In this document: positions 1-8,158 of the stretch, piece by piece
Numbering within the stretch: position 1 is the first letter of the stretch
Layout: the number at the start of each line of letters is the position of its first letter
NCBI RefSeq assembly: GCF_027622855.1
Contig: NZ_JAPZVR010000013.1
Span: forward strand, 1-32,230
DNA length: 32,230 bases
Direction: 5' to 3'
Source of the DNA: Glycomyces algeriensis
Lineage (GTDB): Bacteria; Actinomycetota; Actinomycetes; Mycobacteriales; Micromonosporaceae
Program-made: the position numbers and the translations under genes
Notes under the pieces: generated by a model
The model's database searches: none
The model's input: only the letters and a program-made list of their open reading frames with translations
Told to the model about the DNA's origin: nothing

Positions 1-71
1 TTCGCGTCAGATCGTGCCGGGCGGGTCGATGTCGCCGCGCCAGCCGCCGGTCTCGGCGCCGCGCGACCCGG
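1..71. other. Left-edge sequence, no supported gene
   Basis: This short GC-rich stretch lies downstream of the phospholipase-D gene that ends at position 72. A minus-strand reading frame crosses it, but it overlaps the 3' end of that gene, shows no recognisable domain and has no visible ribosome binding site. I see neither a strong T-tailed terminator nor a repeat here. Confidence 0.5.
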
Positions 72-1538
72 TCACCTGAGCAGCAGCGAGCTCAACTGAA
101 AGACGGCGGTGCATATGCCGACCTCTGATTCCTTTGCCCGACCGTCCAGAATTCCACTCATTGCGGAGTTCTGCTGCGGTGCACCGGCTTCCAGCCGGTA
201 GCACCCGCTCACACGGCTGCGTTCAAGTCTCCACGACTGATTTTCAGCGTAGAGCGACAAGTGCCCCTGACACTGCTTGAAGATCACCGGGCCGCACGCC
301 AAGTCGCGGAGGCGCTTCCAGTCTTCGAGCGTGGCGGTCACGTCCAGCCGTTCGCCTGCGGGGAACGGCAGGGAACCCCACCCCAAGGCCAGCGTGCGGG
401 CATCGGGATGCCGGACAAATCCACGGTCGTGCTCGGCCATCGAATGTTCGAAGAACCGGAGCAGGTCGGCCAAGGCCGCGGTCCCGTCCAATCTCACGCC
501 GAGTTCGACGTCTCGATCGAGACCAAAGCGGGCATCGAAGTTCGCCGAGAACATTGCCCCGCGGGCCCGGTCGGCCACGATGCCCTTCGCGTGGTTGAGC
601 GAGCAGGGATAGAGATCCACGCCGAGGTCCTGGAGCGCCGCGGCTTCGTCCCCGGCTTCAGGTCCGCCCCGAGCCCTCATAAGGAGCTTCACCGTTACTC
701 CGCGCGCGACCGCAGTGCGGAGAGGGTCATGCAGGAGTTCGGGCCGGCGCGACATCCCGTTCACGTTGAACGTCGCCAGCACCAGCTCTTGTTCGGCGCT
801 GTCGATGAGATCGATGATGGCGTCGAGGATCAGATGCTCGTCGTGAAAGGTCCAGATTAAGCCGGGTACGGCAGGGCTGCAAAGTGTTCGGAGGGCGCGA
901 ATCTCCGGATTGCGCGGCACGATCTCACCCGCACCGGCGGAGCTCACCTCCCAAAGCGCTCCGCGCCAGATCCACTCGAAGAATCGCACCGCATCCGCTA
1001 CCGCCATAGGATCGCGGATGACCACCCCGTTTTCGCCGGTTGTGTCGAATGCCCTCGTCATGAAATTCGCGCTGTGGACGAGTCCGACTCGTTGGTCGAT
1101 GACGGCGAACTTGGCGTGGCAGCCTGGATAGCTTCGTATGGTGACCCCTTGTGCTGCAAGTGCTTCGAACCTCCGCCGTTCAAGAGCCTCATCGAGATCG
1201 TCGCTCAGGCGAGGTCCATCAAGGTTCACGATGACGTGGACGCGGCCTTGCAGCCGCGCAGCCGCTTTCTCCAGGGCACGGCAGAGCATCTCGTCGCCGA
1301 TGAGGTAGCTGGCCACAAGGACCTGCTCAGCAGCACTGTCGATCAACTCGATGAGGTCGTCTCGAGTGGTCGAGCCACCCCCGGCGTAGGTGTGGCTGTA
1401 TCGGAAGTCGGTCGGCTCGCCGAGCCGATGGAAGGGCGTGCGTTCCGGACGGCCCGCCCGCACGATGAAGTAGCCGCCAGGCACAGGGAGGGCCCCGGTA
1501 TCGATCGTCTCGTTCAAGGCATGGACCCCAATCGCCAT
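72..1538 (-). CDS. Phospholipase D-like protein with two HKD motifs (probable nuclease)
   Basis: The translated protein is 488 residues from the chosen ATG at 1538-1536. It has two PLD half-sites: HAK(x4)D at about residues 141-148, followed by SANF, and a second HAK(x4)D at about 316-323, again followed by SANF. Two HxKxxxxD motifs in one chain normally form one active site with a covalent phosphohistidine intermediate, and in bacterial defence loci such proteins are usually nucleases. No signal peptide or membrane segment is seen. The frame stays open upstream to 1637, but that would overlap the preceding CARF gene by about 94 bases. The chosen start lies 5 bases after that gene's stop, giving a compact operon. 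The ribosome binding site is weak. The order suggests it is an effector of the CBS/CARF operon. DrmC of DISARM is also a PLD protein, so a role with the distant right-hand module is possible but unsupported. Confidence 0.85.
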   Translation of the reverse strand: MAIGVHALNETIDTGALPVPGGYFIVRAGRPERTPFHRLGEPTDFRYSHTYAGGGSTTRDDLIELIDSAAEQVLVASYLIGDEMLCRALEKAAARLQGRVHVIVNLDGPRLSDDLDEALERRRFEALAAQGVTIRSYPGCHAKFAVIDQRVGLVHSANFMTRAFDTTGENGVVIRDPMAVADAVRFFEWIWRGALWEVSSAGAGEIVPRNPEIRALRTLCSPAVPGLIWTFHDEHLILDAIIDLIDSAEQELVLATFNVNGMSRRPELLHDPLRTAVARGVTVKLLMRARGGPEAGDEAAALQDLGVDLYPCSLNHAKGIVADRARGAMFSANFDARFGLDRDVELGVRLDGTAALADLLRFFEHSMAEHDRGFVRHPDARTLALGWGSLPFPAGERLDVTATLEDWKRLRDLACGPVIFKQCQGHLSLYAENQSWRLERSRVSGCYRLEAGAPQQNSAMSGILDGRAKESEVGICTAVFQLSSLLLR

Positions 1539-1543
1539 CCAGC

Positions 1544-2989
1544 TCAGAGGTGCTCGACGAATCGGAGGGCTTGCACGTAAGGACCGAGTCGGGGGAGTTC
1601 GGACTGAAGTGGCCAGTATTTGAGCAGTCGGTCCCATACGTAGCTCTCGAACTGTTGGCTCGCTTCGGAGTTCACGCTCTGAGACCCATGGGCGAGCACA
1701 CTCCGGTTGCGAGTCTCGGCTTGCCGCATGAGCGCGAAGAGCGACCGCTCGTCGTCCAGGCCAAGAGCCGAAGCGACTGGATCCTCAAGAGCATGCAGAA
1801 GGAGAGCGGCGTCCATCAAGCCGATCCGGAATGGCAGGCTCACGGACTCAGTGCGGTAGATTCGCGCACCGACTCGCCGGAAGCGCTCTGCCAGATCGTT
1901 CGGGTCGTCGCTGAGCAGCCCCCAATCCGGGGCCTCGCAACGAAACCCCTCGGCACGCTGTTCGAGGCTCCGGCAGAGAAGGTGTTCAAGGGTTCGGTAA
2001 TGCAGCAGGACCGCCAGTTCGTGCTGTTCACGCTTGCGGTAGTGGCCTGCGATCAGGAAGTAGTTCAATGTCGCATGGATGCCGTTCGGTTCGGCGGCAA
2101 GTGCGTCGAGGAACTCGAGCTGCGCTTCGATCCTGTCGCGGACCGGCTGCGACGGTTGATAGCGGAGGTCGTCCAGTCGCCGGCGGAGCGCTTCTGCCCG
2201 CATCGGCAGGTTCTGACTGTCGAAGTTGCACCAAGCGCCGTAGCAGTGGGCGAGATCCCGCCCGAATCTGGCATGCGAGGAACGATCGGTCTTCTCGGCG
2301 AGTTCTGCGAATCGACGACGGCTGGCGGGGAAGTCACCGTGCGCGAGCAGTGTGCAGGCCTTGTCCATCTCCCGTTCCATGAATATCTCAGTGGGGTTGG
2401 GCAGAAGAACGAGCCGTTCGGTGCCCGGCACCGGTTGTCGTAGCGAAGGGTCGTACCGGCCGTCGATGTAGCACAGCTGAAGATCGAGCTGCGCCGCGGC
2501 GAGGGCTGCTGCAGCGCTCATGATCTTCTTTCCACCGGTGATGTCGATGACGACATTGGCCCTGCGACCGGTGCGCTTCCAGATCTGCTCGGCATTCTCC
2601 TTGACATGCGCGTATGTCGACAGCGGGTCGTTGGGGTCGACCCTCCGCGTCTCGATCCGCGACGGTGGAACGCTCGCGTACTCGACGATCGTGTCGATGC
2701 TCTGGTCAGCGGCCTCGGACTGAAGGACCAGAAGCCGTCCAGGCCGCAGCATCTCGAACGAGACGACGGTCGTCTCGGGCGAGTGGCCCGAAAGACTCAC
2801 CAGGAGGTCGACCGCCTCTTTGGTCGGCTGAGCCCAGTTCTCCCTGATGCCCTGGACAACCGCCGGCAGGACCTGTTCGATCCGGAACCTTCGGGCGCGG
2901 TCGATCGCGGTCTTGTCGACCCCGTACATCTCCTCGTTGCCGAGGATTCGCTTGAGCTGGAGGTATTTCGCTCTAATGGCTTTGGTCAC
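1544..2989 (-). CDS. CARF-HEPN protein, TIGR02710/Csm6-like, outside any CRISPR locus
   Basis: This 481-residue protein reads as a ligand-binding CARF domain (about residues 70-200) joined to a helical C-terminal HEPN domain (about 310-460). The key marks are the DITGGKK motif at about 149-155, flanked by hydrophobic strands as in TIGR02710/Csm6-type CARF proteins, and the HEPN active-site motif RNRSVLAHG at about 427-435. Known relatives bind cyclic oligoadenylate through CARF and then cut RNA through HEPN. Here no CRISPR repeats, cas genes or Cas10 are visible, so the activating ligand is unknown. Its GTG start overlaps the stop of the CBS-HEPN gene by 4 bases (GTGA), so the two are probably translationally coupled, and the PLD gene follows 5 bases downstream. 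The family assignment rests on motifs read by eye. That it is a ligand-activated RNase is inference. Confidence 0.82.
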   Translation of the reverse strand: MTKAIRAKYLQLKRILGNEEMYGVDKTAIDRARRFRIEQVLPAVVQGIRENWAQPTKEAVDLLVSLSGHSPETTVVSFEMLRPGRLLVLQSEAADQSIDTIVEYASVPPSRIETRRVDPNDPLSTYAHVKENAEQIWKRTGRRANVVIDITGGKKIMSAAAALAAAQLDLQLCYIDGRYDPSLRQPVPGTERLVLLPNPTEIFMEREMDKACTLLAHGDFPASRRRFAELAEKTDRSSHARFGRDLAHCYGAWCNFDSQNLPMRAEALRRRLDDLRYQPSQPVRDRIEAQLEFLDALAAEPNGIHATLNYFLIAGHYRKREQHELAVLLHYRTLEHLLCRSLEQRAEGFRCEAPDWGLLSDDPNDLAERFRRVGARIYRTESVSLPFRIGLMDAALLLHALEDPVASALGLDDERSLFALMRQAETRNRSVLAHGSQSVNSEASQQFESYVWDRLLKYWPLQSELPRLGPYVQALRFVEHL

Positions 2990-4089
2990 CGGTTCTGCCC
3001 CGGATCGTTGGACGCATTATCACGGCGGGGATTCTTCCCAGATGAATTGTCGAAGACTTCGAGGGTTCTGAGGAGCGCTTCGAGCTCTGCTACGTCATCT
3101 TGGTTCGGGCGCCCGGGCCGGTGGTGGAAGACGGCATTGCGGATGATCCGGACACGGTTGACCGCCTTGCTCAGCCGGGATCCGGGCACGCCCCAGCCCA
3201 TCTTCCGAAATGACTCGTCCTCACGGATCAACGTGACGTAATCGCCGAAGGTGAGGTCATCGGGTCGCTTCCGTTCTCTGAACACCTTGCCCCTTCGGCG
3301 GTATGCCACATCGATGCGCTCGGGGATGCTGTTGCGCAGCCGCACTTCGATCTCCTCGATCAACGACAGCGGGAGCATGCGCCGCTCGTGCTCGAGTGTG
3401 ATGTCGGCGCAGTTCACCGCCCCGGTGACCGAACCGGACTCGTCGACCACGCATACGTACCCACGCCTGATGATCTCGCCGGTCCAACGGAAGAGCTTCT
3501 CGGAGGCGTTCACCTCCAGGTGCCTTCCCTTGGCGACCAGTTCCGCGGGAGTCTCGGGCGAATTGTGCATCGCCCGGCTCACCTCGATCATGTTCGCGCA
3601 CCCGATCAGGAGGCCGTCCTTGTCGATGACGCCGATGTGGTCGCGTCCACTGCGCAGCATCTCATCGAACATCGCGGTCACCGGTTCATCCCAGTTCACG
3701 CAGTACAAACCGTCCCTCGCCGCGGGGATGTCACCGATGCTGTAGCCGATCGCGGAGGTGTCCCCCGCGGTTTCCTGTCCGACGGGTCGAATCTCCACGA
3801 CCGCCGACAATTCGAGTCCGTGCAGGTCGGGCTCTACCGTCAGGCCGTGCTTCTCGAGTTCCTCCAGGATGCGCAAGATGACCGTACTGGAGACGATTCG
3901 CGCCTGCCAGAAGGCGATCAAGTGCTCGATCTTGATGCGCAGCGGGCGATCCGGACCCCGATTCGCCGCTTGGTCGAGGAGCCACTGCGGACCTTTACTC
4001 GAGTCAAGATCAGTTTCAGCCGATTCTTTGACAGGACTCCGAGCAACATCTTCCAAAGTGGACAGACGTTTCACCTGTCGACGGATCAT
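2986..4089 (-). CDS. CBS-pair protein with C-terminal HEPN-type RNase motif
   Basis: From the preferred ATG (4089-4087) the protein has 367 residues. An N-terminal helical segment (about residues 50-90) precedes a tandem CBS pair (about 117-175 and 187-233), a fold that usually senses adenine nucleotides. The C-terminal part (about 237-350) resembles Swt1-like HEPN domains and carries R-N-A-V-F-H (Rx4H) at about 317-322, the pattern of HEPN RNase active sites. The frame is open upstream to 4164, but that start would overlap the predicted -35 element. The chosen ATG has a GGAG ribosome binding site 6 bases upstream and lies about 40 bases after the predicted transcription start. It is the first gene of the operon and overlaps the CARF-HEPN gene by GTGA. 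Two adjacent proteins, each pairing a nucleotide-sensor fold with a HEPN motif, suggest one signalling circuit. That last point is inference. Confidence 0.78.
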   Translation of the reverse strand: MIRRQVKRLSTLEDVARSPVKESAETDLDSSKGPQWLLDQAANRGPDRPLRIKIEHLIAFWQARIVSSTVILRILEELEKHGLTVEPDLHGLELSAVVEIRPVGQETAGDTSAIGYSIGDIPAARDGLYCVNWDEPVTAMFDEMLRSGRDHIGVIDKDGLLIGCANMIEVSRAMHNSPETPAELVAKGRHLEVNASEKLFRWTGEIIRRGYVCVVDESGSVTGAVNCADITLEHERRMLPLSLIEEIEVRLRNSIPERIDVAYRRRGKVFRERKRPDDLTFGDYVTLIREDESFRKMGWGVPGSRLSKAVNRVRIIRNAVFHHRPGRPNQDDVAELEALLRTLEVFDNSSGKNPRRDNASNDPGQNR

Positions 4090-4135
4090 GAAGGGCTCCA
4101 TGCGCGATTCGATGGATGAGAAGGGTCGACCAGTC

Positions 4136-4164
4136 ACTGTATTGCAGCACCGGTGAGTTCGCAA
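4136..4164 (-). promoter_or_regulatory. Predicted sigma-70-type promoter of the CBS/CARF/PLD operon
   Basis: Read on the minus strand, TTGCGA (4164-4159) and TACAGT (4141-4136) are separated by exactly 17 bases. Each matches 4 of 6 consensus positions. Transcription would start near 4129, about 40 bases before the ATG at 4089. This placement argues against the longer reading frame that begins at 4164. Confidence 0.5.
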
Positions 4165-4237
4165 CCCCCCTCTGCGCCAACAAAAATGATCTTGCGCCTG
4201 AGGAAAATCGACCCTATCGCAAACGCTGCGGGCTGAG

Positions 4238-4290
4238 TATGATGAGTTGCCGTCGGACCATCATGTACCCCTACATCTCCGAGCATAGGA
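4238..4290 (+). promoter_or_regulatory. Candidate -10 element and ribosome binding site of the winged-helix/ATPase pair
   Basis: TATGAT at 4238-4243 is a good -10 hexamer about 55 bases before the ATG at 4298, but no convincing -35 lies at the usual distance. AGGA at 4287-4290, 7 bases before the ATG, serves as ribosome binding site and supports that start. The region between the divergent promoters is less GC-rich than the genes around it and is the natural place for shared control. Confidence 0.38.
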
Positions 4291-4297
4291 CCTCTCC

Positions 4298-4927
4298 ATG
4301 CCATCTGAGCTCCCCCAAGATCAACTTGACAAACTCATCGCCTTGGCGAGTTTCGGGGGTTCTGCCTCGAACTCAGAACTCTGGCAGCGCTATCGCTTCA
4401 GGCTTGTGAGCAAGCCACGAACCGCCCTTGAACTGGGCGGCTATATCTCAAGCAGCCGCAAGAGCGGCAATGCCCCATTTGATCTGCTGCTGACCGAAAA
4501 AGGTCGGGAACTGTGCCGAGAGGCACTGCGGACCGGGCCCGACTCCTCAGCGAGCCTTGGCCACCGCATCAATCAAGGCATGTTCGAGCGCCTTGCAGAG
4601 CTCTTGGCCGCCAATGGCCTGGACGTTTTCGACCTCGTCAAGTCTCAGGCCGAGCCAGAGGCGGCGTCCAAGGAAGGCCTGAGCGCGGCGTACTTCGCGC
4701 TCGCCCCGAGACCCGGGGCCTGGGTCTCGCTTGCCGACCTTCGCCCTGAACTCGAAGGCGTCGAGCGGGAATCGTTGGACCGCCTGATCCACGATCTCCA
4801 CGTCGCCGGAGACGTCACGCTCATTCCCGAGGAGAACCGCCGCAGCATCACACCGGAGGACCGGGAAGCCGCCATCCGCATCGGAGGCGAGGACCGACAC
4901 CTCATATCGATTGGACGGCCTCTGTGA
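4298..4927 (+). CDS. Small possible winged-helix protein, partner of the downstream ATPase
   Basis: The 209-residue protein belongs to no family I can name. The N-terminal part (about residues 8-75) alternates predicted helices with a short strand pair ending in FDLLLTEKGRELC, which looks like the wing of a winged-helix domain. A second helical segment around 140-175 (SLADLRPEL...LDRLIHDLHVAGDV) has the same look, so it may hold two such domains. There is no signal peptide or membrane segment. An AGGA ribosome binding site sits 7 bases before the ATG. Its TGA overlaps the GTG of the ATPase gene (GTGA), so the two products are probably made in ratio and may form a complex, as small winged-helix subunits do with several large bacterial ATPases. 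The gene is real with high confidence. The fold is tentative. Confidence 0.8.
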   Translation: MPSELPQDQLDKLIALASFGGSASNSELWQRYRFRLVSKPRTALELGGYISSSRKSGNAPFDLLLTEKGRELCREALRTGPDSSASLGHRINQGMFERLAELLAANGLDVFDLVKSQAEPEAASKEGLSAAYFALAPRPGAWVSLADLRPELEGVERESLDRLIHDLHVAGDVTLIPEENRRSITPEDREAAIRIGGEDRHLISIGRPL

Positions 4928-7900
4928 CCGCAGACCCCATCGCCGTTCTCAAGGAGCTGCGGCACACCCTCTCCTCAACGCTCGCGCCCACAACGGACCA
5001 GCTCTGGGACGGCGTCCCCGGCCACACCGACGCCGTCAACCGGCACGTCGGCGACGCGCTTCGCTCGTCGATCGACACGGTGGTGGTTCGGGGAGGCCAC
5101 AGTGCCGAGATCCTGCCGATCGTCGGCCCGAAGGGATCCGGCAAGACCCACGCCCTCAGCTGGGCAGGACGATACGTTCAGGAATCCGGGGGGATCTTCG
5201 TACCGTTCGAGCCCTCGCGCGAACGCGGTTTCTGGCCGACCATGTGCCTTCGCATCGTCGATGCGCTGCGGCGGCCCCACGTCAGCGCGCCGAGCCAGCG
5301 AATGTTCCTGCTCGATCGCTTTACCGCCGCCGTCGGACTTCCCTCTGCAGACCGGGAACGCCTGATGCATGGTGCGGCGATCGTTCCGATGGACACCAAC
5401 GGGTTCAAACAGGCTCTGCACCACAAATTCAGCCATCTCGGCTCCGATGCGCGCCGCACCGCGATCGCCCTGGCGCTCTCGAACGCGCAGGACGCCGACA
5501 CCGCGGACATCGGTATCGACTACCTCAACGCAAACGGTGATTCCAACCCTGAACTGCGCAGGGAGTGGAGTCTCGGTGAGTCCGAGCCCGATCCGCAGCG
5601 CGTCGCGATCGGCATCTCGCAGCTCATCGCCACCGTCTCGGGAATGCTGGTGAGCGTCGACCAGGTCGACGAGCTGGTCCGCCAGACGGTCCATCGCACT
5701 TCCGGACAGGAATCCTCCGGGATCGCGCCGGAAGGTGACCTCATCACCGATCTCGGCGAAGGGCTCATGGACCTTCGCCAGAACCTCCGTCGGGCGGCGC
5801 TCGTGCTTGCATGCCAGCCACTGGCTTGGGAGCGTTTCAGTACGTGGGCCTCGGGCACTGCGCAGGACCGGTTCCACCCGATGGTCGCGTTCAGAGATCT
5901 GCCGTCTGCGGAGGCCGCGCGAGACCTGGCGGCGGAGCGGCTTCGGATCGCCTTCGACCATGTCGGCTTCGCGCCGCCTTACCCGACTTGGCCGATCAAG
6001 CCGGAGGCCTTCGAAGAGGTCCCCGGCCACTTCCGTCCCCGGTACCTGCTCCAGCAGATTCGCGATCACATCGAGGAGTGCATCAATCAAGGGGTGGTCC
6101 TCGAACTGGAGACGTTCGCGCCCACGGGTAAACCGGTCACCCCGCCGGCACCGATCGAACCTCAGGCGCTCGCGTCACTGGACGCCCGCTTCAGCGAGCT
6201 CCTCGATACCGCGGACGTCGACCTCGTGTTCAGCAAGACCGGCGAGGACTCCGCCGTGCCCGACCTGCTCTTCGAAGGCTTCACGTGCGCTCTCACCGAA
6301 CTCGGGGCCGAGCACGACTGGCAGGTGACCAAGAATGAGCATTACAAGCCGGCCCCGGGCGAATACCTCGGCTGGCACGTCCGGCTCGTCCGCGAAGTCG
6401 ACGAGGACAGCGAGGCCGTCGAGAAGTTCACCGTCCGAACGGTGACAGCAAGCCACTGGAAGGCGATTCAGAGCCGGGCCCGCAAGCTCACCGGCGACGC
6501 GGAACTCACCTTCCAGAACGGGAAGCGACATGCGGTCCTGCTCCGACCGCAGAAATGGAACCCGACACGGACGATCGTCGCGACCGAGGGCGCGTTCCAG
6601 CACAGCGGGGGAAGAATCCTCACCGCTGATCTGCTCAAGGAACTGCGCGTCTTCACCGCGTTGCGAGACATGCGAAAGGAAGGCGACCGTCATTTCGAGG
6701 CCTGGCTCCGGGCGCGAAAGCCCGCCTCGGGCACATCGGTGGTCCGCGCCGTGCTCATCGCGGGGCAAGGAGCGTCCGATGAGTCCGGCGACGAGGGCCC
6801 TGATCCCCCGGATCCCGGTGCGCCGATCAACCTTGGGCGTGGCGAGAAGCCTTCGGCCACAATCGAACTCGATGTTGCCGCACTCGCAAAGCACACCGCG
6901 GTATTCGCCGGCTCCGGTTCGGGAAAGACCGCGATGCTGCGGCGGCTCATCGAGCAGTGCGCGCTTCGCGGCATCTCGGTGATCGTGCTCGATCCGAACA
7001 ACGACCTCGCCCGCCTGAGCGATCCGTGGCCGGAACCGCCCGCGAGCTGGGACGGCGGTGACGCAATCGCGGCGGAGCAATACCTCGAAGGCACAGAGGT
7101 CGTGGTCTGGACCCCTGGCAGGCAGACCGGCCGCCCGCTGTCGTTCCGTCCTCTTCCGGACTTCACTGCGGTGGCCGACGATCCCGACGAGTACCGCCTC
7201 GCGATCGACTCAGCGGTGTCCCTTCTCGCGCCGCGAGCGAAAGTGGACGGCAAGACCCCCAAGGACGAGCAGCGCCGGGCCATCTTGCGCTCGTCACTCC
7301 AGATGTTCGCCGAACGAACGCCCTCGGGGACCCTCCAGGACTACCTGCGCCTGCTCAACGACCTTCCTGCTGAAACCAGCTCAATTGCCAAGGCGGACGC
7401 ACTCGCGCACGAGATGGCGCAGACCTTGGAAGCCGTTCGCATCAACGATCCGCTCTTCGGTGGCGAAGGAGAACCGCTCGACCCCGCGGTCCTGCTCACT
7501 CCCGCTCCGGGGAAGAGGGCCCGAGTCTCCGTGGTCAACTTCGTCGGGCTGCCCGACGAGGAGGACCGTCAGGGGTTCGTGAACCAGCTCCAGATGGCGC
7601 TGTTCTCGTGGGTGAAACGCCGGCCTTCGGGTGACCGCCCGCTCGGCGGTCTGTACGTGATGGACGAGGCGCAGACGTTCGCGCCTTCAGGACGATCGAC
7701 ACCGTGCACCTATTCGACGATCGCCTTGGCCGCACAGGCAAGGAAATATGGCCTGGGGCTGGTCTTCGCCACGCAGTCGCCACGAGGGATCCACTCGCAT
7801 CTGGTCGGTAACTGCGCCACCCAGTACTACGGCTTCCTCAACACCATCGCCCACATCGAGGCGGTGCAGGATCTAGCCCGTGCGAAGGGCGGCAGCGTCC

Positions 7901-8052
7901 CCGACGTCTCCCGGCTGAAAGCCGGCGAGTTCTACATCGCCAGCGAAGGAGTCGCCTTCCGCAAAACCGTGGTCCCGATGTGTCTGAGCCACCACCCGGG
8001 CAGCGCTTTGAGCGAGCAGGAGGTGCTCGACCGGGCAGCCCAGCGCCCCTGA
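4924..8052 (+). CDS. Dual-ATPase protein: AAA/STAND-like N-terminus and HerA/FtsK-like C-terminus
   Basis: This 1042-residue protein has two P-loop domains. The first has Walker A GPKGSGKT at about residues 68-75 and a likely Walker B ending VSVDQVDE at about 243-250. The second has AGSGSGKT at about 662-669, then a DPNND segment, Walker B YVMDEAQ at about 911-917, and a sensor-like FATQSPRGI segment about 45 residues later, in the style of HerA/DUF87/FtsK-type DNA-translocating ATPases. About 350-400 residues of mixed sequence separate the domains. HerA-type proteins form hexamers that pump or open DNA and often partner with nucleases in defence loci. No nuclease motif is evident here, so any cutting partner would be a neighbour, such as the divergent HEPN or PLD proteins. 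The GTG start overlaps the upstream gene's stop by 4 bases. The ATPase calls are firm. The biological role is inferred. Confidence 0.87.
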   Translation: MTADPIAVLKELRHTLSSTLAPTTDQLWDGVPGHTDAVNRHVGDALRSSIDTVVVRGGHSAEILPIVGPKGSGKTHALSWAGRYVQESGGIFVPFEPSRERGFWPTMCLRIVDALRRPHVSAPSQRMFLLDRFTAAVGLPSADRERLMHGAAIVPMDTNGFKQALHHKFSHLGSDARRTAIALALSNAQDADTADIGIDYLNANGDSNPELRREWSLGESEPDPQRVAIGISQLIATVSGMLVSVDQVDELVRQTVHRTSGQESSGIAPEGDLITDLGEGLMDLRQNLRRAALVLACQPLAWERFSTWASGTAQDRFHPMVAFRDLPSAEAARDLAAERLRIAFDHVGFAPPYPTWPIKPEAFEEVPGHFRPRYLLQQIRDHIEECINQGVVLELETFAPTGKPVTPPAPIEPQALASLDARFSELLDTADVDLVFSKTGEDSAVPDLLFEGFTCALTELGAEHDWQVTKNEHYKPAPGEYLGWHVRLVREVDEDSEAVEKFTVRTVTASHWKAIQSRARKLTGDAELTFQNGKRHAVLLRPQKWNPTRTIVATEGAFQHSGGRILTADLLKELRVFTALRDMRKEGDRHFEAWLRARKPASGTSVVRAVLIAGQGASDESGDEGPDPPDPGAPINLGRGEKPSATIELDVAALAKHTAVFAGSGSGKTAMLRRLIEQCALRGISVIVLDPNNDLARLSDPWPEPPASWDGGDAIAAEQYLEGTEVVVWTPGRQTGRPLSFRPLPDFTAVADDPDEYRLAIDSAVSLLAPRAKVDGKTPKDEQRRAILRSSLQMFAERTPSGTLQDYLRLLNDLPAETSSIAKADALAHEMAQTLEAVRINDPLFGGEGEPLDPAVLLTPAPGKRARVSVVNFVGLPDEEDRQGFVNQLQMALFSWVKRRPSGDRPLGGLYVMDEAQTFAPSGRSTPCTYSTIALAAQARKYGLGLVFATQSPRGIHSHLVGNCATQYYGFLNTIAHIEAVQDLARAKGGSVPDVSRLKAGEFYIASEGVAFRKTVVPMCLSHHPGSALSEQEVLDRAAQRP

Positions 8053-8158
8053 ATCTAGCGCAAGGCCCCATCGCTGCGAGGCCCCTTGTACTGGGTTGGT
8101 CCCGGCCGAGGAACGGTAGCGGACATCGCGGCGGCACTCCCGCATCCCTCTGAGTCGG

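Noticed and set aside
1539..1637. N-terminal extension of the PLD reading frame to 1637
   Set aside because: It would overlap the CARF gene by about 94 bases, while the internal ATG at 1538 lies 5 bases after that gene's stop.
4090..4164. N-terminal extension of the CBS-HEPN reading frame to 4164
   Set aside because: It would begin on the predicted -35 element and has no ribosome binding site. The ATG at 4089 has GGAG at good spacing.
72..8052. A CRISPR type III locus explaining the CARF protein
   Set aside because: No repeat-spacer array, Cas10, Cas6 or Csm/Cmr-type protein was seen anywhere in the window.
8053..8158. A terminator between the convergent ATPase gene and small cassette
   Set aside because: Only a 5-bp CAAGG/CCTTG pairing with a long loop was found, which is too weak to list.
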